In this document: in pieces, positions 18,622-27,584 of the stretch
Layout of the letters: every line of letters starts with the position of its first letter
Position numbering within the stretch: position 1 is the first letter of the stretch
Assembly (NCBI GenBank): GCA_026398895.1
Contig: JAPLRZ010000044.1
Location: 62,001-126,000, forward strand
From: Methylococcales bacterium
GTDB lineage: Bacteria; Pseudomonadota; Gammaproteobacteria; Methylococcales; Methylomonadaceae
DNA length: 64,000 nucleotides
Direction: 5' to 3'
The notes under the pieces: model-generated
Seen by the model: only the letters and a program-made list of their open reading frames with translations
What the model was told of the DNA's origin: nothing
Databases searched by the model: none
Made by a program: the position numbers and the translations under genes

Positions 18622-18654
18622 AGACCTGTCAGGTTTTAAAAACCTGACAGGTCT
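18622..18654. terminator. 33-bp hairpin between the small protein and the TolC gene
   Basis: Arms of 16 bp (AGACCTGTCAGGTTTT and its complement) surround one A. The layout of 16+1+16 with an AGGTTTT-AAAACCT core is shared with the palindrome at 55033-55065. It could act as a terminator or attenuator before the efflux operon, or be a mobile palindromic repeat. Confidence 0.6.
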
Positions 18655-18686
18655 TAGATATTTTAAAACTATGTTTAGAGGCTATT

Positions 18687-19973
18687 ATGTCAGTCCCACT
18701 TTTTTTAAGAGTGGTTGGTTTGTGTGGGCTATTGTTTGCCTACAGTTTTTCTGTCAACGCACAGCCAACCGCTCTAACACTACAAGCCGCCACCGAATTG
18801 GTTATTACTGATAATCCAGACCTCGCACAAATGCAGGCACGCGCCAAAGCAATGGCGGCGATTCCTTCACAAGAAGGTACATTACCTGATCCGCAAATCA
18901 GTTTTAATGCAATGAGTTTGCCAGTCAATTCTTTTAGCACACGACAAGAAGATATGACGCAATTAGGAGTCAGTGTTTCTCAAACCATTCCTTTTCCTGG
19001 CAAATTAGCGTTACGCGAACAAGCCGCATTATTTGAAGCAGATGCGGCTTCTGCCAATATTACCGAAGTGCGGCAACGCTTATTAAGTGAAGTTAAGAGC
19101 ATCTGGTGGTTAATTTTTTATTTGGATCACGCACTGGCATTAGTTGAAAGCAATCACACTTTGTTGCAACAGTTTGTCGAAATTGCCAGAACAAAATATG
19201 AAGTCGGTGTTGGACTGCAACAAGATGTGTTATTAGCACAATTGGAATTATCCAAATTATTGGATCAACAACTGATGTTAAAAGGCTCGCGCCGTAATGC
19301 GATTGCCAGCTTGAATGCACTGCTCAATAAATCCGCTGATAGTGAGTTGAAATTACCCGAAACAGTTGCCTTGTCTATTCCAAATGTCAAACAGGAAAAA
19401 CAGCTTTATCAAGTCGCTGAAACGTCACGCGCCGTTCTCGATAGCAATCGCCAAACCATTCATGCGGCTGAATCACGGTTAGAATTGGCAAAAAAGGATT
19501 ATCTGCCAGATTTTACTGTCGATGCAGGATATGGCGCACGCGCTAACACCCCAGACGGGAATCGCCGCTCAGATTTATTAAGCATGAGTTTAAGCGTGAA
19601 TGTACCGATTTTTGCCGCGCAAAAACAGGCGAAAGCCGTCGATCAACGAGCCAGTGAATTAATGCAGCAAAAATACGCCTTGCAGGATGAATGGAATAAA
19701 GTGCGTTCACAAATCACTCAAGCCTATACCGATTATCAACGTGCCAAAGAGCAATTCGTGTTGTATGACACAGGCATTGTACCGCAAGCCAGACAAACGG
19801 TTGCGTCCATGCTGGCAGGTTATCAGGTTAATAAAGTCGATTTTCTGAATTTGGTTCGCAGTCAGATTACTCTGTTTGAATACGAAATCCAGTATTGGAA
19901 AGCATTTTCTGAGGCAAATCAGGCATTAGCGCAACTCACCGCCACGGTTGGGCAGGAAGAAATTTATGAATAA
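18687..19973 (+). CDS. CusC/CzcC-like TolC-family outer membrane efflux protein
   Basis: A 428-residue outer membrane factor with a cleavable signal peptide ending near VNAQ. Two long coiled-coil repeats are typical of the OEP family, with SQTIPFPGKLALREQAA and LSVNVPIFAAQKQ as the two beta-strand regions. It would form the exit channel of a tripartite heavy-metal pump with the fusion protein and RND pump encoded downstream. The stop overlaps the next start by 8 bp. Confidence 0.88.
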   Translation: MSVPLFLRVVGLCGLLFAYSFSVNAQPTALTLQAATELVITDNPDLAQMQARAKAMAAIPSQEGTLPDPQISFNAMSLPVNSFSTRQEDMTQLGVSVSQTIPFPGKLALREQAALFEADAASANITEVRQRLLSEVKSIWWLIFYLDHALALVESNHTLLQQFVEIARTKYEVGVGLQQDVLLAQLELSKLLDQQLMLKGSRRNAIASLNALLNKSADSELKLPETVALSIPNVKQEKQLYQVAETSRAVLDSNRQTIHAAESRLELAKKDYLPDFTVDAGYGARANTPDGNRRSDLLSMSLSVNVPIFAAQKQAKAVDQRASELMQQKYALQDEWNKVRSQITQAYTDYQRAKEQFVLYDTGIVPQARQTVASMLAGYQVNKVDFLNLVRSQITLFEYEIQYWKAFSEANQALAQLTATVGQEEIYE

Positions 19974-21402
19974 GTCGATAATCATTACGGCAGTATTCAT
20001 GCTGAGTTTAGGCGTGGGTAGCGGATACTGGTTAGCCAGTCAAAAGCATAAAGAACAGCCCGTTAATTCAGCAAATAACAGCAAACAGCCTTTATTTTAC
20101 CGAAACACGATGAATCCCACAGTCACTTCGCCTGTTCCTGCAAAGGATACAATGGGTATGGATTATGTCCCTGTTTATGCGGAAGATGAAAAGCCAGAAA
20201 AACCTAAAGTTCTGTTTTATCGCAATCCTATGAATCCGTCTGTCACCTCTCCTGTACCCGCAAAAGATAATATGGGCATGGATTATGTCCCTGTTTATGC
20301 TGAGGATGACAAGACCAAAGAACCCGCAGGCAGCGTTAAAATTGATGCCGTTACCGTACAAAATATGGGTGTTCGCACTGCTATCGCCAAAACAATGCCG
20401 CTCTCACATATTGTTCATGCAGTAGGGCGAATTGCTTATGATGAAGAGCATGTCACGCGCTTGCATCCTAAAACCGAAGGTTGGATTGAAACCTTAGTCG
20501 TGAATAAAACGGGTGAAAAAGTACACAATGGACAAGAGCTATTGAGCATTTATTCGCCGCAACTCGTGACCAGTCAGCAAGAATACATTTTAGCGTTGAA
20601 CACACTGAAAGTTTTGGAAAAAAGCCCGATTGAAGAAATACGCCGTGGTGCTGAAGAACTGGTGGAAAGTTCACGCGAACGCCTAAAATTGTTGGATGTT
20701 CCAGCTCATCAACTCAGCGACTTGACTAAAAGTCACTCCATCAAAAAAGGTCTACATATTCACAGCCCAGCAGACGGTATTGTGGTCACTATTGGCGCAC
20801 GAGAAGGGCAGTATGTCACCCCAGAAACCGAACTGTTTATGATTGCCGATTTAAGCAAGGTATGGGTTTATGCCGAAATTTATGAATACGAACTACCGTG
20901 GGTAAAAGAAGGCGACCCAGTAGAAATGCGCTTGGCAGGTGTGCCTGAGCGAGTTTTCAAAGGGCATTTAGCGTTTATTTATCCTTACGCGGAAGAAAAA
21001 ACCAGAACCATTAAAGTCCGCTTAGCATTTGATAATACTGAACACTTGTTAAAGCCTGATATGTTTGCAGAAGTCAGTATTTATGCAGGTAAACAACTGG
21101 ATGCGATAGTGATTCCTTCCGAGGCAGTGATTCGTTCGGGTACACACAATCAAGTATTTATAGTACGCGGTGCAGGTAAATTTGAACCGCGTGAAATTAC
21201 TATAGGCTTATCGTCTAATGGTGATGTGGCGGTACTTGAGGGCATAAAAGCAGGTGAAGAAGTGGTGACATCCGCCCAATTCCTGATTGATTCAGAATCA
21301 AAATTACGCGAAGCCACTGCCAAAATGACAGAACCCTCAACTCCACAAAAATCTGAACCCAATCGGTTACAGAAAGAACAAGGGGCGCATCAGCATGATT
21401 AG
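19966..21402 (+). CDS. CusB-like periplasmic adaptor with duplicated heavy-metal-binding motif
   Basis: The start ATG at 19966 is preferred over an in-frame TTG at 19948, because GGAAGAA precedes it at the right distance. The protein has an N-terminal membrane segment followed by two nearly identical heavy-metal-binding motifs (SPVPAKDxMGMDYVPVYAED), then HlyD-type barrel-sandwich and beta-barrel domains. CusB-type adaptors link the inner-membrane pump to the outer-membrane channel and hand over metal ions. Family members usually carry one such motif; here it is tandemly duplicated at about 120-bp spacing. The end overlaps merR by 8 bp. Confidence 0.88.
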   Translation: MNKSIIITAVFMLSLGVGSGYWLASQKHKEQPVNSANNSKQPLFYRNTMNPTVTSPVPAKDTMGMDYVPVYAEDEKPEKPKVLFYRNPMNPSVTSPVPAKDNMGMDYVPVYAEDDKTKEPAGSVKIDAVTVQNMGVRTAIAKTMPLSHIVHAVGRIAYDEEHVTRLHPKTEGWIETLVVNKTGEKVHNGQELLSIYSPQLVTSQQEYILALNTLKVLEKSPIEEIRRGAEELVESSRERLKLLDVPAHQLSDLTKSHSIKKGLHIHSPADGIVVTIGAREGQYVTPETELFMIADLSKVWVYAEIYEYELPWVKEGDPVEMRLAGVPERVFKGHLAFIYPYAEEKTRTIKVRLAFDNTEHLLKPDMFAEVSIYAGKQLDAIVIPSEAVIRSGTHNQVFIVRGAGKFEPREITIGLSSNGDVAVLEGIKAGEEVVTSAQFLIDSESKLREATAKMTEPSTPQKSEPNRLQKEQGAHQHD

Positions 21403-21826
21403 TTTATTGCATCGTTCCCACGCTGGGAAATCCCCAAAACCAGCAACTATCAAGACAGTAGCCCAAACAGTAGGTATTGGAATTGAAACGATACGTTACT
21501 ATCAGCGCATTGGACTTATTGAAAAACCTGAAAAGCCGTTGTCTGGCTATCGTGTTTATTCTGAAGACGCTATCGCACGATTATTATTTATTCAACGTGC
21601 TAAAGAACTGGGATTCAGTCTTGCTGATTGTGCCAATCTTTTAGCCTTGGGTGATGGTTGCTGTAGGGAAACAAAAGAACTTGCCGCTCACAAGCTAGAA
21701 ATAATTAACAGCAAACTTCACGATTTGCAAGCCATAGCATGTACCTTAGAAAAGCTCATCCAATCTTGTGAAGCCAATTTAGCCCATCAGGGATGCCCTA
21801 TCATTACCGCTATTTCAAAACGCTAA
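21395..21826 (+). CDS. merR: MerR-type mercury-responsive regulator
   Basis: A 143-residue MerR-family regulator. The helix-turn-helix (TVAQTVGIGIETIRYYQRIG) is followed by the dimerisation helix, with Cys in GDGCC, SCEANL and QGCP at positions expected for the three Hg(II) ligands of MerR. About 16 extra N-terminal residues (LLHRSHAGKSPKP) come from a CGTTCCCACGCTGGGAA repeat type also seen at 44461 and 45607. It overlaps the adaptor gene by 8 bp and points the same way as merT, unlike the divergent arrangement in Tn21/Tn501. Its operator lies just downstream. Confidence 0.88.
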   Translation: MISLLHRSHAGKSPKPATIKTVAQTVGIGIETIRYYQRIGLIEKPEKPLSGYRVYSEDAIARLLFIQRAKELGFSLADCANLLALGDGCCRETKELAAHKLEIINSKLHDLQAIACTLEKLIQSCEANLAHQGCPIITAISKR

Positions 21827-21833
21827 TCATCGC

Positions 21834-21865
21834 TTGACTCTGTACTTAGGTACGGAGCTTATACT
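21834..21865 (+). promoter_or_regulatory. mer operator-promoter
   Basis: A -35 TTGACT at 21834 and a -10 TATACT at 21860 are separated by a long spacer (19-20 bp depending on register), as expected for MerR-activated promoters. The spacer carries the dyad CTGTAC-TTAG-GTACGG, nearly identical to the classic mer operator. It would drive merT, merP and the genes after them, including the RND pump. Confidence 0.85.
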
Positions 21866-21900
21866 TTTTAACACCTTAAAAATTCATAGGAGTTTAAAAA

Positions 21901-22254
21901 ATGTTAGAAAAATTCAATCTTCCCTTAGTAGGCGGTTTTCTTGCGGGCATTGCGGCATCACTTTGTTGTGTTGGGCCGTTGATTTTATTATCACTGGGCA
22001 TTGGCGGCGCGTGGGTTAGCAACTTAACAGCACTTGAGCCTTATCGTCCCATCTTTATCGTAATAGCCATTTTCGCGCTGGTTATTGCTTATTTTCAGCT
22101 TTATCTGCCCGTTGAAGAACTATGTTGTGACGAAGACAAAGTGTGTGCAAAGCCATCAACTCAGCGTCTAACTAAAAACTTATTTTGGGGTGTTGTGGTT
22201 GTGGTTATAGCGGCTATTGCATCGCCTTATTTAATTGCATTCATTTATAGGTAA
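21901..22254 (+). CDS. merT: Mercuric ion transporter MerT
   Basis: A 117-residue inner-membrane protein with three membrane segments. The first carries the Cys pair in SLCCVGPLILLSLG, and a cytoplasmic loop carries LCCDEDKVC, the two Hg(II)-handling sites of MerT. A strong ribosome binding site (AGGAG) precedes the ATG. It imports Hg(II) delivered by MerP. No mercuric reductase gene (merA) is present downstream; an RND pump is found instead. Confidence 0.93.
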   Translation: MLEKFNLPLVGGFLAGIAASLCCVGPLILLSLGIGGAWVSNLTALEPYRPIFIVIAIFALVIAYFQLYLPVEELCCDEDKVCAKPSTQRLTKNLFWGVVVVVIAAIASPYLIAFIYR

Positions 22255-22258
22255 CAAT

Positions 22259-22540
22259 ATGAAAAAATTAGCTTTTTTGCTTTTATTAGCACAATCAGGG
22301 CTTTTGTTTGCCGCTGAACAATCCGTGATGTTGTCTATTTCGGGTATGACCTGCGCTGTCTGCCCCATTACCGTCAAGAAAAGTTTGCAAAAAGTTGAGG
22401 GGGTCAAATCAGTGACTGTTAGTTATGAAAACAAAACCGCAGCGGTGGTTTTTGATGACCAACTGACAAAAGTGGAGAGCCTTTTAAAAGCAACGGAAAA
22501 TGTCGGCTATCCTGCCACCGTTCTAAAAAACACCCCCTAA
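22259..22540 (+). CDS. merP: Periplasmic mercury-binding protein MerP
   Basis: About 93 residues with a signal peptide (LAFLLLLAQSGLLFA) and a single HMA fold with the GMTCAVCPITVKK metal-binding motif. The ATG at 22259, 4 bp after the merT stop, is a better start than the upstream in-frame codon at 22235, which lies inside merT. It binds Hg(II) in the periplasm and passes it to MerT. Confidence 0.93.
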   Translation: MKKLAFLLLLAQSGLLFAAEQSVMLSISGMTCAVCPITVKKSLQKVEGVKSVTVSYENKTAAVVFDDQLTKVESLLKATENVGYPATVLKNTP

Positions 22541-22555
22541 TAGTTGAGGTAAACC

Positions 22556-23008
22556 ATGTCTTCGTGTTGTTCAAATCATGCAACTAAAATCATCACTGGA
22601 ATTTGCCCACAGTGTGGCGAGTCCTGTAAAAGTGTTGAGCATAAAACCCTTTACCATCAAGTAAAGTTTCCAGAGAATCAAAAAATTAGCCTAGATAAAT
22701 ATTATTTTTGCTCTTCTGAAAAATGCCCAGTCGGTTATTTTTCAAGCACAGGTCATGCTATTTCCAAGCAACAGTTAAGAACGTATCAGGAAATTGAGGA
22801 CGATAAACTTTGTTATTGTTTTGATATAAATGCAGACCATTATTTATCGGCATTGACTGCTAATAATGCCGAGACGCTCAAAAACTTTGTGATTCAAAAA
22901 ACAAAATCTGGCGATTGTGCCTGTGATATTAAAAACCCGTCTGGTCAATGCTGTTTGGCAAAGTTTAAAGCTTTAGAAAGATTAGCTTCCTCTAGCCTTG
23001 TTAATTAA
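22556..23008 (+). CDS. CopZ N-terminal-like zinc/2Fe-2S protein
   Basis: A 150-residue Cys-rich protein. A zinc-ribbon-like start (CPQCGESCKSVEHKTLYH) and a BFD-like [2Fe-2S] region with CYCFDI and CACDIKNPSGQCC match the N-terminal domain of archaeal CopZ chaperones. The HMA domain normally fused to it is missing, but the adjacent merP encodes an HMA domain. It may act as a cytoplasmic redox or metal-handling partner of the mercury import step. The function here is inferred. Confidence 0.72.
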   Translation: MSSCCSNHATKIITGICPQCGESCKSVEHKTLYHQVKFPENQKISLDKYYFCSSEKCPVGYFSSTGHAISKQQLRTYQEIEDDKLCYCFDINADHYLSALTANNAETLKNFVIQKTKSGDCACDIKNPSGQCCLAKFKALERLASSSLVN

Positions 23009-23021
23009 GGGAGATACCGTA

Positions 23022-23330
23022 ATGCTAAATGAATGGTTTGATATTGCTAGACGAAGCGATATTTTGATGCGAGCGATTAAGGTCGCATTGGTGGTCGGTT
23101 CACTTCTGATGCTAATCAATCACGGCGATGTAATATTGAGTAATGGATTATCGACAAGGGAATTCATCAAAATTACGTTGACTTATTTTGTACCTTACTG
23201 CACATCAACCTATTCCATCGTTGAAACCGTTTGTGTTGAGCAGAATAAGGTTAGTATCAATAAGCTGATTGGATTATTTATAATTGAGAAATACAGGTTA
23301 TTTTTTAGATTGGCACATCAACATGACTGA
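23022..23330 (+). CDS. NrtS-like small membrane protein
   Basis: The ATG at 23022 with AAGGGAG ahead is preferred over the TTG at 22998. About 102 residues with two membrane segments; RAIKVALVVGSLLMLINHGDVIL and FIKITLTYFVPYCTSTYSIV are typical of the family annotated as nitrate/nitrite transporter NrtS. Presence in a mercury/heavy-metal operon is unexpected and suggests the family has another or broader role. The stop overlaps the RND pump start by 8 bp, so the two are probably translationally coupled. Confidence 0.65.
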   Translation: MLNEWFDIARRSDILMRAIKVALVVGSLLMLINHGDVILSNGLSTREFIKITLTYFVPYCTSTYSIVETVCVEQNKVSINKLIGLFIIEKYRLFFRLAHQHD

Positions 23331-26300
23331 CTTTATTATCAATCTGTGTTTGAAAGACCGCTTTATGGTGTTGCTGGCGGCGATTGTTTTAGCATTGGCA
23401 GGGGTTTGGTCGTTTAAAAATATGCCGATAGATGCTATTCCTGATTTATCCGATGTGCAGGTGATTATTTTCACTGACTATGCCGACCAATCTCCGCAAG
23501 TGATTGAAGACCAAGTGACCTATCCTTTAACCACCGCAATGCTGGCAGTGCCTCATGCCAAAGTAGTACGCGGCTATTCCTTTTTTGGTTTGTCCTTTGT
23601 GTATGTGATTTTTGAAGACGGCACAGATATTTATTGGGCTAGGTCGCGAGTATTGGAATATCTGAATTATGTAAAAAATCGCTTGCCGCAAGGTGTGACT
23701 CCGACACTCGGCCCAGATGCGACAGGGGTAGGTTGGATTTATGAATACGCACTCGTGGATAAAACGGGCAAACATGATTTAGCCCAATTGCGCTCTCTGC
23801 AAGATTGGTATTTACGCTATCCCTTACAAACAGTGGCGGGTGTATCTGAGGTGGCTTCGGTAGGCGGTTACGTCAAACAATACCAAGTTGAAGTGAATCC
23901 CAATGTCCTGCAAGCTTATAAAATTGCCTTATCGACTGTTATCACTGCCATCAAACGCTCGAATAATGATGTCGGTGGTCGCTTGTTTGAAATGGGCGAG
24001 ACCGAATACATGGTTAGAGGTCTAGGCTATATCAAGTCCATAGAGGATCTTAAAACCATTCCTGTCGGTGTTGACTCCAATGGCACACCCATCCGTTTGC
24101 AAGATGTGGCACAAATTCAAATTGGCCCAGAACTTCGGCGTGGTGTTACCGAGTTAAACGGTGAGGGCGAAGTGGCGGGTGGCGTAGTGATTATGCGCTT
24201 TGGTGAAAATGCCCTAGCTACGATTAAGGATGTGCGTAACAAACTGGAGGAATTAAAAAAAGGCTTGCCCGAAGGCGTGGAAATCGTTCCTGTTTATGAC
24301 CGAGGCAATTTAATTGAACGCGCAGTAGAGACACTGAATGACGCACTGACACAAGAACTGTTGATTGTTTGTGGCTTAGTCGCCTTATTTTTACTGCATT
24401 TGCGTTCATCGTTAGTGATTGTCATTACCTTGCCATTGGGTATTTTGATGGCATTTACCGTCATGAGACTGCAAGGCATGAATGCCAATATCATGTCACT
24501 AGGTGGTATCGCACTTGCCATTGGTGATATGGTGGATGGTGCGGTAGTGATGGTGGAAAATGCCCACAAGCACCTTGCCCAAGCCACTGACAAGAAACAA
24601 GCCAAATTGACGCAACAGGAACACTGGGAAGCCATAGGCAACGCGGCGCGTGAAGTTGGCTCAGGGTTATTTTCTTCACTGCTAGTCATTACCATTTCCT
24701 TTTTGCCAATTGTCACGATGCAGGCACAGGAAGGGCGATTATTCAGCCCGTTAGCCTTTACCAAAACTTATGCAATGGCAGCAGCAGCGATATTAACTAT
24801 CACGCTCGTTCCCGTACTCATGGGCTATTTTGTACGCGGCAAAATTATTCCAGAGCATAAAAACCCTGCCAATCGCTTACTGCATTTTTTCCATTCACCC
24901 GTTTTAAAATTAGCCATGCGTTGGCGGGTGGCGACTCTTTTACTGGCTGTGCTGTTGATGGCATCGACCATTTACCCATTATCAAAAATGGGCAGTGAAT
25001 TTATGCCACCGTTGGATGAAGATGATATTTTATATATGCCCACTAGCTTCCCTGGTATCAGTATCACTAAAGCCAAAGAAGTATTGCAGCAAGCTGACAA
25101 AATCATAAAAACTTTTCCCGAAGTGCATCATGTGTTTGGCAAAATCGGACGGGCAGAAACCGCCACCGATGCCGCGCCGTTAATGATGACGGAAACCACT
25201 ATTCAACTTAAACCACAAGCACAATGGCCCGATCCGACCAAAACCACGCGGCAACTGATGAATGAAATGGATAAAGCCATTCATTTTCCAGGCGTAGCTA
25301 ACGCATGGACAATGCCGATTAAAACCCGCATTGATATGTTATCCACGGGAATTAAAACACCTGTAGGCATCAAGGTTGCAGGGGCTGATTTAAAAGTGTT
25401 GCAATCGTTAGCCCTGCAAATTGCAGAAGCGATGAAAAGCTTGCCAGAAACACTATCAGCTTATGGCGATAGAGCAGTGGGTGGCTATTTTCTGGATTTT
25501 GATATTAACCGTGAAGCCGCTGCCCGCTATGGTTTAACGGTAGGCGATGTACAAGACGTGCTTCAAAGCGCGATTGGTGGCATGAACATTACTCAAACAG
25601 TTGAAGGCTTAGAGCGTTACCCTGTTAATTTACGCTATCCGCGTGATTCGCGTGACAATCTGGAAGCCTTGCAGCGCGTGTTAATTCCGACACCAATGGG
25701 TAATCAAATCCCATTGATTTCGGTGGCTGACATTAAATTTACACGCGGCACAGATGTGATTAAAACCGAAGATGCCCGACCTAATGCGTGGGTTTATGTT
25801 GATATTAAAACGTCTGACATCGGTGGCTATGTCGCGTTGGCAAAAAAAACCTTAGCAGAACGAGTCACAATACCCGCAGGGTATACCGTCAGTTGGTCTG
25901 GGCAATTTGAGTACATGGAGCGGGCGGCAGAACGGCTACGCCTTGTTGTACCATTTACCCTGTTGCTGATTTTTATCCTGTTGTATTGTGAGTTTCGCAA
26001 TATCACAGAACCTGCTCTGGTGATGCTAACCATTCCTTTTAGCTTGGTTGGCGGGATTTGGTTTGTGTACTGGTTAGGATACGATTTATCAATTACGGTG
26101 TATGTCGGGCTTATTGCCCTTGCAGGCACAGCCGCAGAAACAGGGGTGATGGTGTTGAGTTTTATCGACATTGAAATCGAAAAACTACGCGACACAAAGC
26201 AAGCACCATTAACCGCTGACGAAATTAAAACCGCCACTGAAAACGCTACGTCTATGCGAGTGCGACCTGTGGCAATTACCGCATTGGCAAATATCGTCGG

Positions 26301-26463
26301 CTTAATCCCGATTATGTGGGCAACGGGTACAGGTGCAGATGTTACCCAGCGCATTGCCGCCCCTGCATTGGGTGGAATGCTCACGGTGTTGATTTTAAGC
26401 TTGCTGGTGTTCCCTGTGATTTATAGCTTGACCTTGCAGTTTCAAGAACGGCGTAAAACTTAA
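23323..26463 (+). CDS. CusA/CzcA-type heavy-metal RND efflux pump
   Basis: About 1046 residues, the normal length for HME-RND pumps. The start at 23323 (MTDFIINLCLKDRFMVLL) is preferred over the upstream TTG at 23284. Visible features are FKNMPIDAIPDLSDVQVII, the GDMVDGAVVMVENAHKHL region of the proton-relay helix, and the second RND half beginning near residue 510. It exports metal ions across the outer membrane with the adaptor and channel encoded upstream. The ion is uncertain (Cu/Ag, Zn/Co/Cd or Hg). It is separated from its adaptor gene by the mercury module. Confidence 0.92.
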   Translation: MTDFIINLCLKDRFMVLLAAIVLALAGVWSFKNMPIDAIPDLSDVQVIIFTDYADQSPQVIEDQVTYPLTTAMLAVPHAKVVRGYSFFGLSFVYVIFEDGTDIYWARSRVLEYLNYVKNRLPQGVTPTLGPDATGVGWIYEYALVDKTGKHDLAQLRSLQDWYLRYPLQTVAGVSEVASVGGYVKQYQVEVNPNVLQAYKIALSTVITAIKRSNNDVGGRLFEMGETEYMVRGLGYIKSIEDLKTIPVGVDSNGTPIRLQDVAQIQIGPELRRGVTELNGEGEVAGGVVIMRFGENALATIKDVRNKLEELKKGLPEGVEIVPVYDRGNLIERAVETLNDALTQELLIVCGLVALFLLHLRSSLVIVITLPLGILMAFTVMRLQGMNANIMSLGGIALAIGDMVDGAVVMVENAHKHLAQATDKKQAKLTQQEHWEAIGNAAREVGSGLFSSLLVITISFLPIVTMQAQEGRLFSPLAFTKTYAMAAAAILTITLVPVLMGYFVRGKIIPEHKNPANRLLHFFHSPVLKLAMRWRVATLLLAVLLMASTIYPLSKMGSEFMPPLDEDDILYMPTSFPGISITKAKEVLQQADKIIKTFPEVHHVFGKIGRAETATDAAPLMMTETTIQLKPQAQWPDPTKTTRQLMNEMDKAIHFPGVANAWTMPIKTRIDMLSTGIKTPVGIKVAGADLKVLQSLALQIAEAMKSLPETLSAYGDRAVGGYFLDFDINREAAARYGLTVGDVQDVLQSAIGGMNITQTVEGLERYPVNLRYPRDSRDNLEALQRVLIPTPMGNQIPLISVADIKFTRGTDVIKTEDARPNAWVYVDIKTSDIGGYVALAKKTLAERVTIPAGYTVSWSGQFEYMERAAERLRLVVPFTLLLIFILLYCEFRNITEPALVMLTIPFSLVGGIWFVYWLGYDLSITVYVGLIALAGTAAETGVMVLSFIDIEIEKLRDTKQAPLTADEIKTATENATSMRVRPVAITALANIVGLIPIMWATGTGADVTQRIAAPALGGMLTVLILSLLVFPVIYSLTLQFQERRKT

Positions 26464-26839
26464 TTTGGAGCTGGGTTAAATCTGGAGTCAAAAAGCTTTA
26501 GCTTTTTGCGATTCGCCAATAGCTAAAGCTATTGGAGTCCAACTATTCATTCTGTTAAATAACAGATTTAATCCACTACTGTGTTGAACTATTACCAATT
26601 TGAGTGAAAACCGCAAATTATCCCATTTTTTTTCGCAAAAAACCTATCATTGGGTATTTTTAGTATCCATTTTATACCCATTAATACCCCATTCGGAACC
26701 ATTGCCCTTTCTGTTTTCTCAAGGGAAAATAGCGACATGAGGGCAGGGTGTTTCCACTCGCCTCTAACAGCTTACGCTGTTCCTAATTATTTTTTTGAAT
26801 GCGAGCAGTAATTGCTGATTTGCATTTTTTGATGCCGAG
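26464..26839. repeat. Intergenic region with composite palindromes
   Basis: This gap of about 375 bp holds no supported gene. At 26483-26540 two stems lie side by side, AAAAAGCTTTAGCTTTTT and CCAATAGCTAAAGCTATTGG, bordered by GGAGTC motifs. They are framed by GTTAAATCTG and CAGATTTAATCC, and AGTGGATTAAATCTGTT also occurs at 3199. The stems could stop transcription from the pump gene. The rest (26581-26839) is AT-rich with no clear feature. Confidence 0.6.
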
Positions 26840-26845
26840 GTGATC

Positions 26846-27508
26846 ATGAAACGCAAACATACACTCAACGACCTTAAGTCGGTCGATTATATTAGTCTTA
26901 ATAAAAAAACAGCTATTCATGAAGCGGGACACGCGGCGGCAGTTTATTTTGGCAATAAACAAAAACAGCTCCCGCCCATTTTTTTTCAGATTATGGTTAA
27001 AGATTGTTCATACAATCATGATAACTGCATAGCCAAAATAGAAGGTGGGCGTTTGATTCATACCCTGCCTGTGTCTCTTGAACAAGCCAATAGCCATCAT
27101 TCTGCGAAACACCAATACCTCTATCAACAAGCTTTTGAAGCAGATATTGTCAATTTATTGGCGGGGTCGTTGGCGGAAGCCCATTATGTTGCCCGTCGAG
27201 ATAATGAACTGATTAGCCCGCTTTTACTGCCGCTGAGCGCACTACACAATTATGGCGGCACAGACGATTTGGACACTATCAATGACTATCTTCAGTGCTT
27301 TATTGCCGATAAACAGCAACAGGAAAATAAACTTGCTGAGCTATTTTTGACCGCCTTTGATTTTATCAATGATTATCCGCATTGGTATGCAATCAATGCT
27401 CTAGCCGATCATATTCTAAAAAATAGCAACAGAATCATTGACTATTCAGAAGTGACGACAGTGCTGGATAAACATTTTTCGGCGGCGAAAAAACATACTC
27501 GGTATTAA
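26846..27508 (+). CDS. Orphan FtsH-peptidase-like (M41) HEAGH protein
   Basis: Start ATG at 26846 is preceded by GAGG; an in-frame GTG at 26840 is less likely. About 220 residues with the zinc motif HEAGHAAAVYF near residue 30 and a downstream helical region containing FEADIVNLLAGSLAEAHY, similar to the peptidase part of FtsH. There is no AAA+ domain and no membrane segment, so it is a stand-alone peptidase-like protein. Its substrate is unknown. It is surrounded by decayed sequence, which suggests an accessory locus. Confidence 0.65.
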   Translation: MKRKHTLNDLKSVDYISLNKKTAIHEAGHAAAVYFGNKQKQLPPIFFQIMVKDCSYNHDNCIAKIEGGRLIHTLPVSLEQANSHHSAKHQYLYQQAFEADIVNLLAGSLAEAHYVARRDNELISPLLLPLSALHNYGGTDDLDTINDYLQCFIADKQQQENKLAELFLTAFDFINDYPHWYAINALADHILKNSNRIIDYSEVTTVLDKHFSAAKKHTRY

Positions 27509-27584
27509 TTCGTTAGTTTTTGGTATGCGTATACCGTAATACTAGAATTCATTGGTAAGAACTGTAAGCTTGGGAGAAGTTAGC

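Noticed and set aside
22998-23021. Upstream TTG start for the NrtS-like gene
   Set aside because: The ATG at 23022 has an AAGGGAG ribosome binding site and the family's usual beginning.
23527-26384. Antisense frames in the RND pump gene
   Set aside because: They are shadows of a strongly conserved coding sequence on the other strand.
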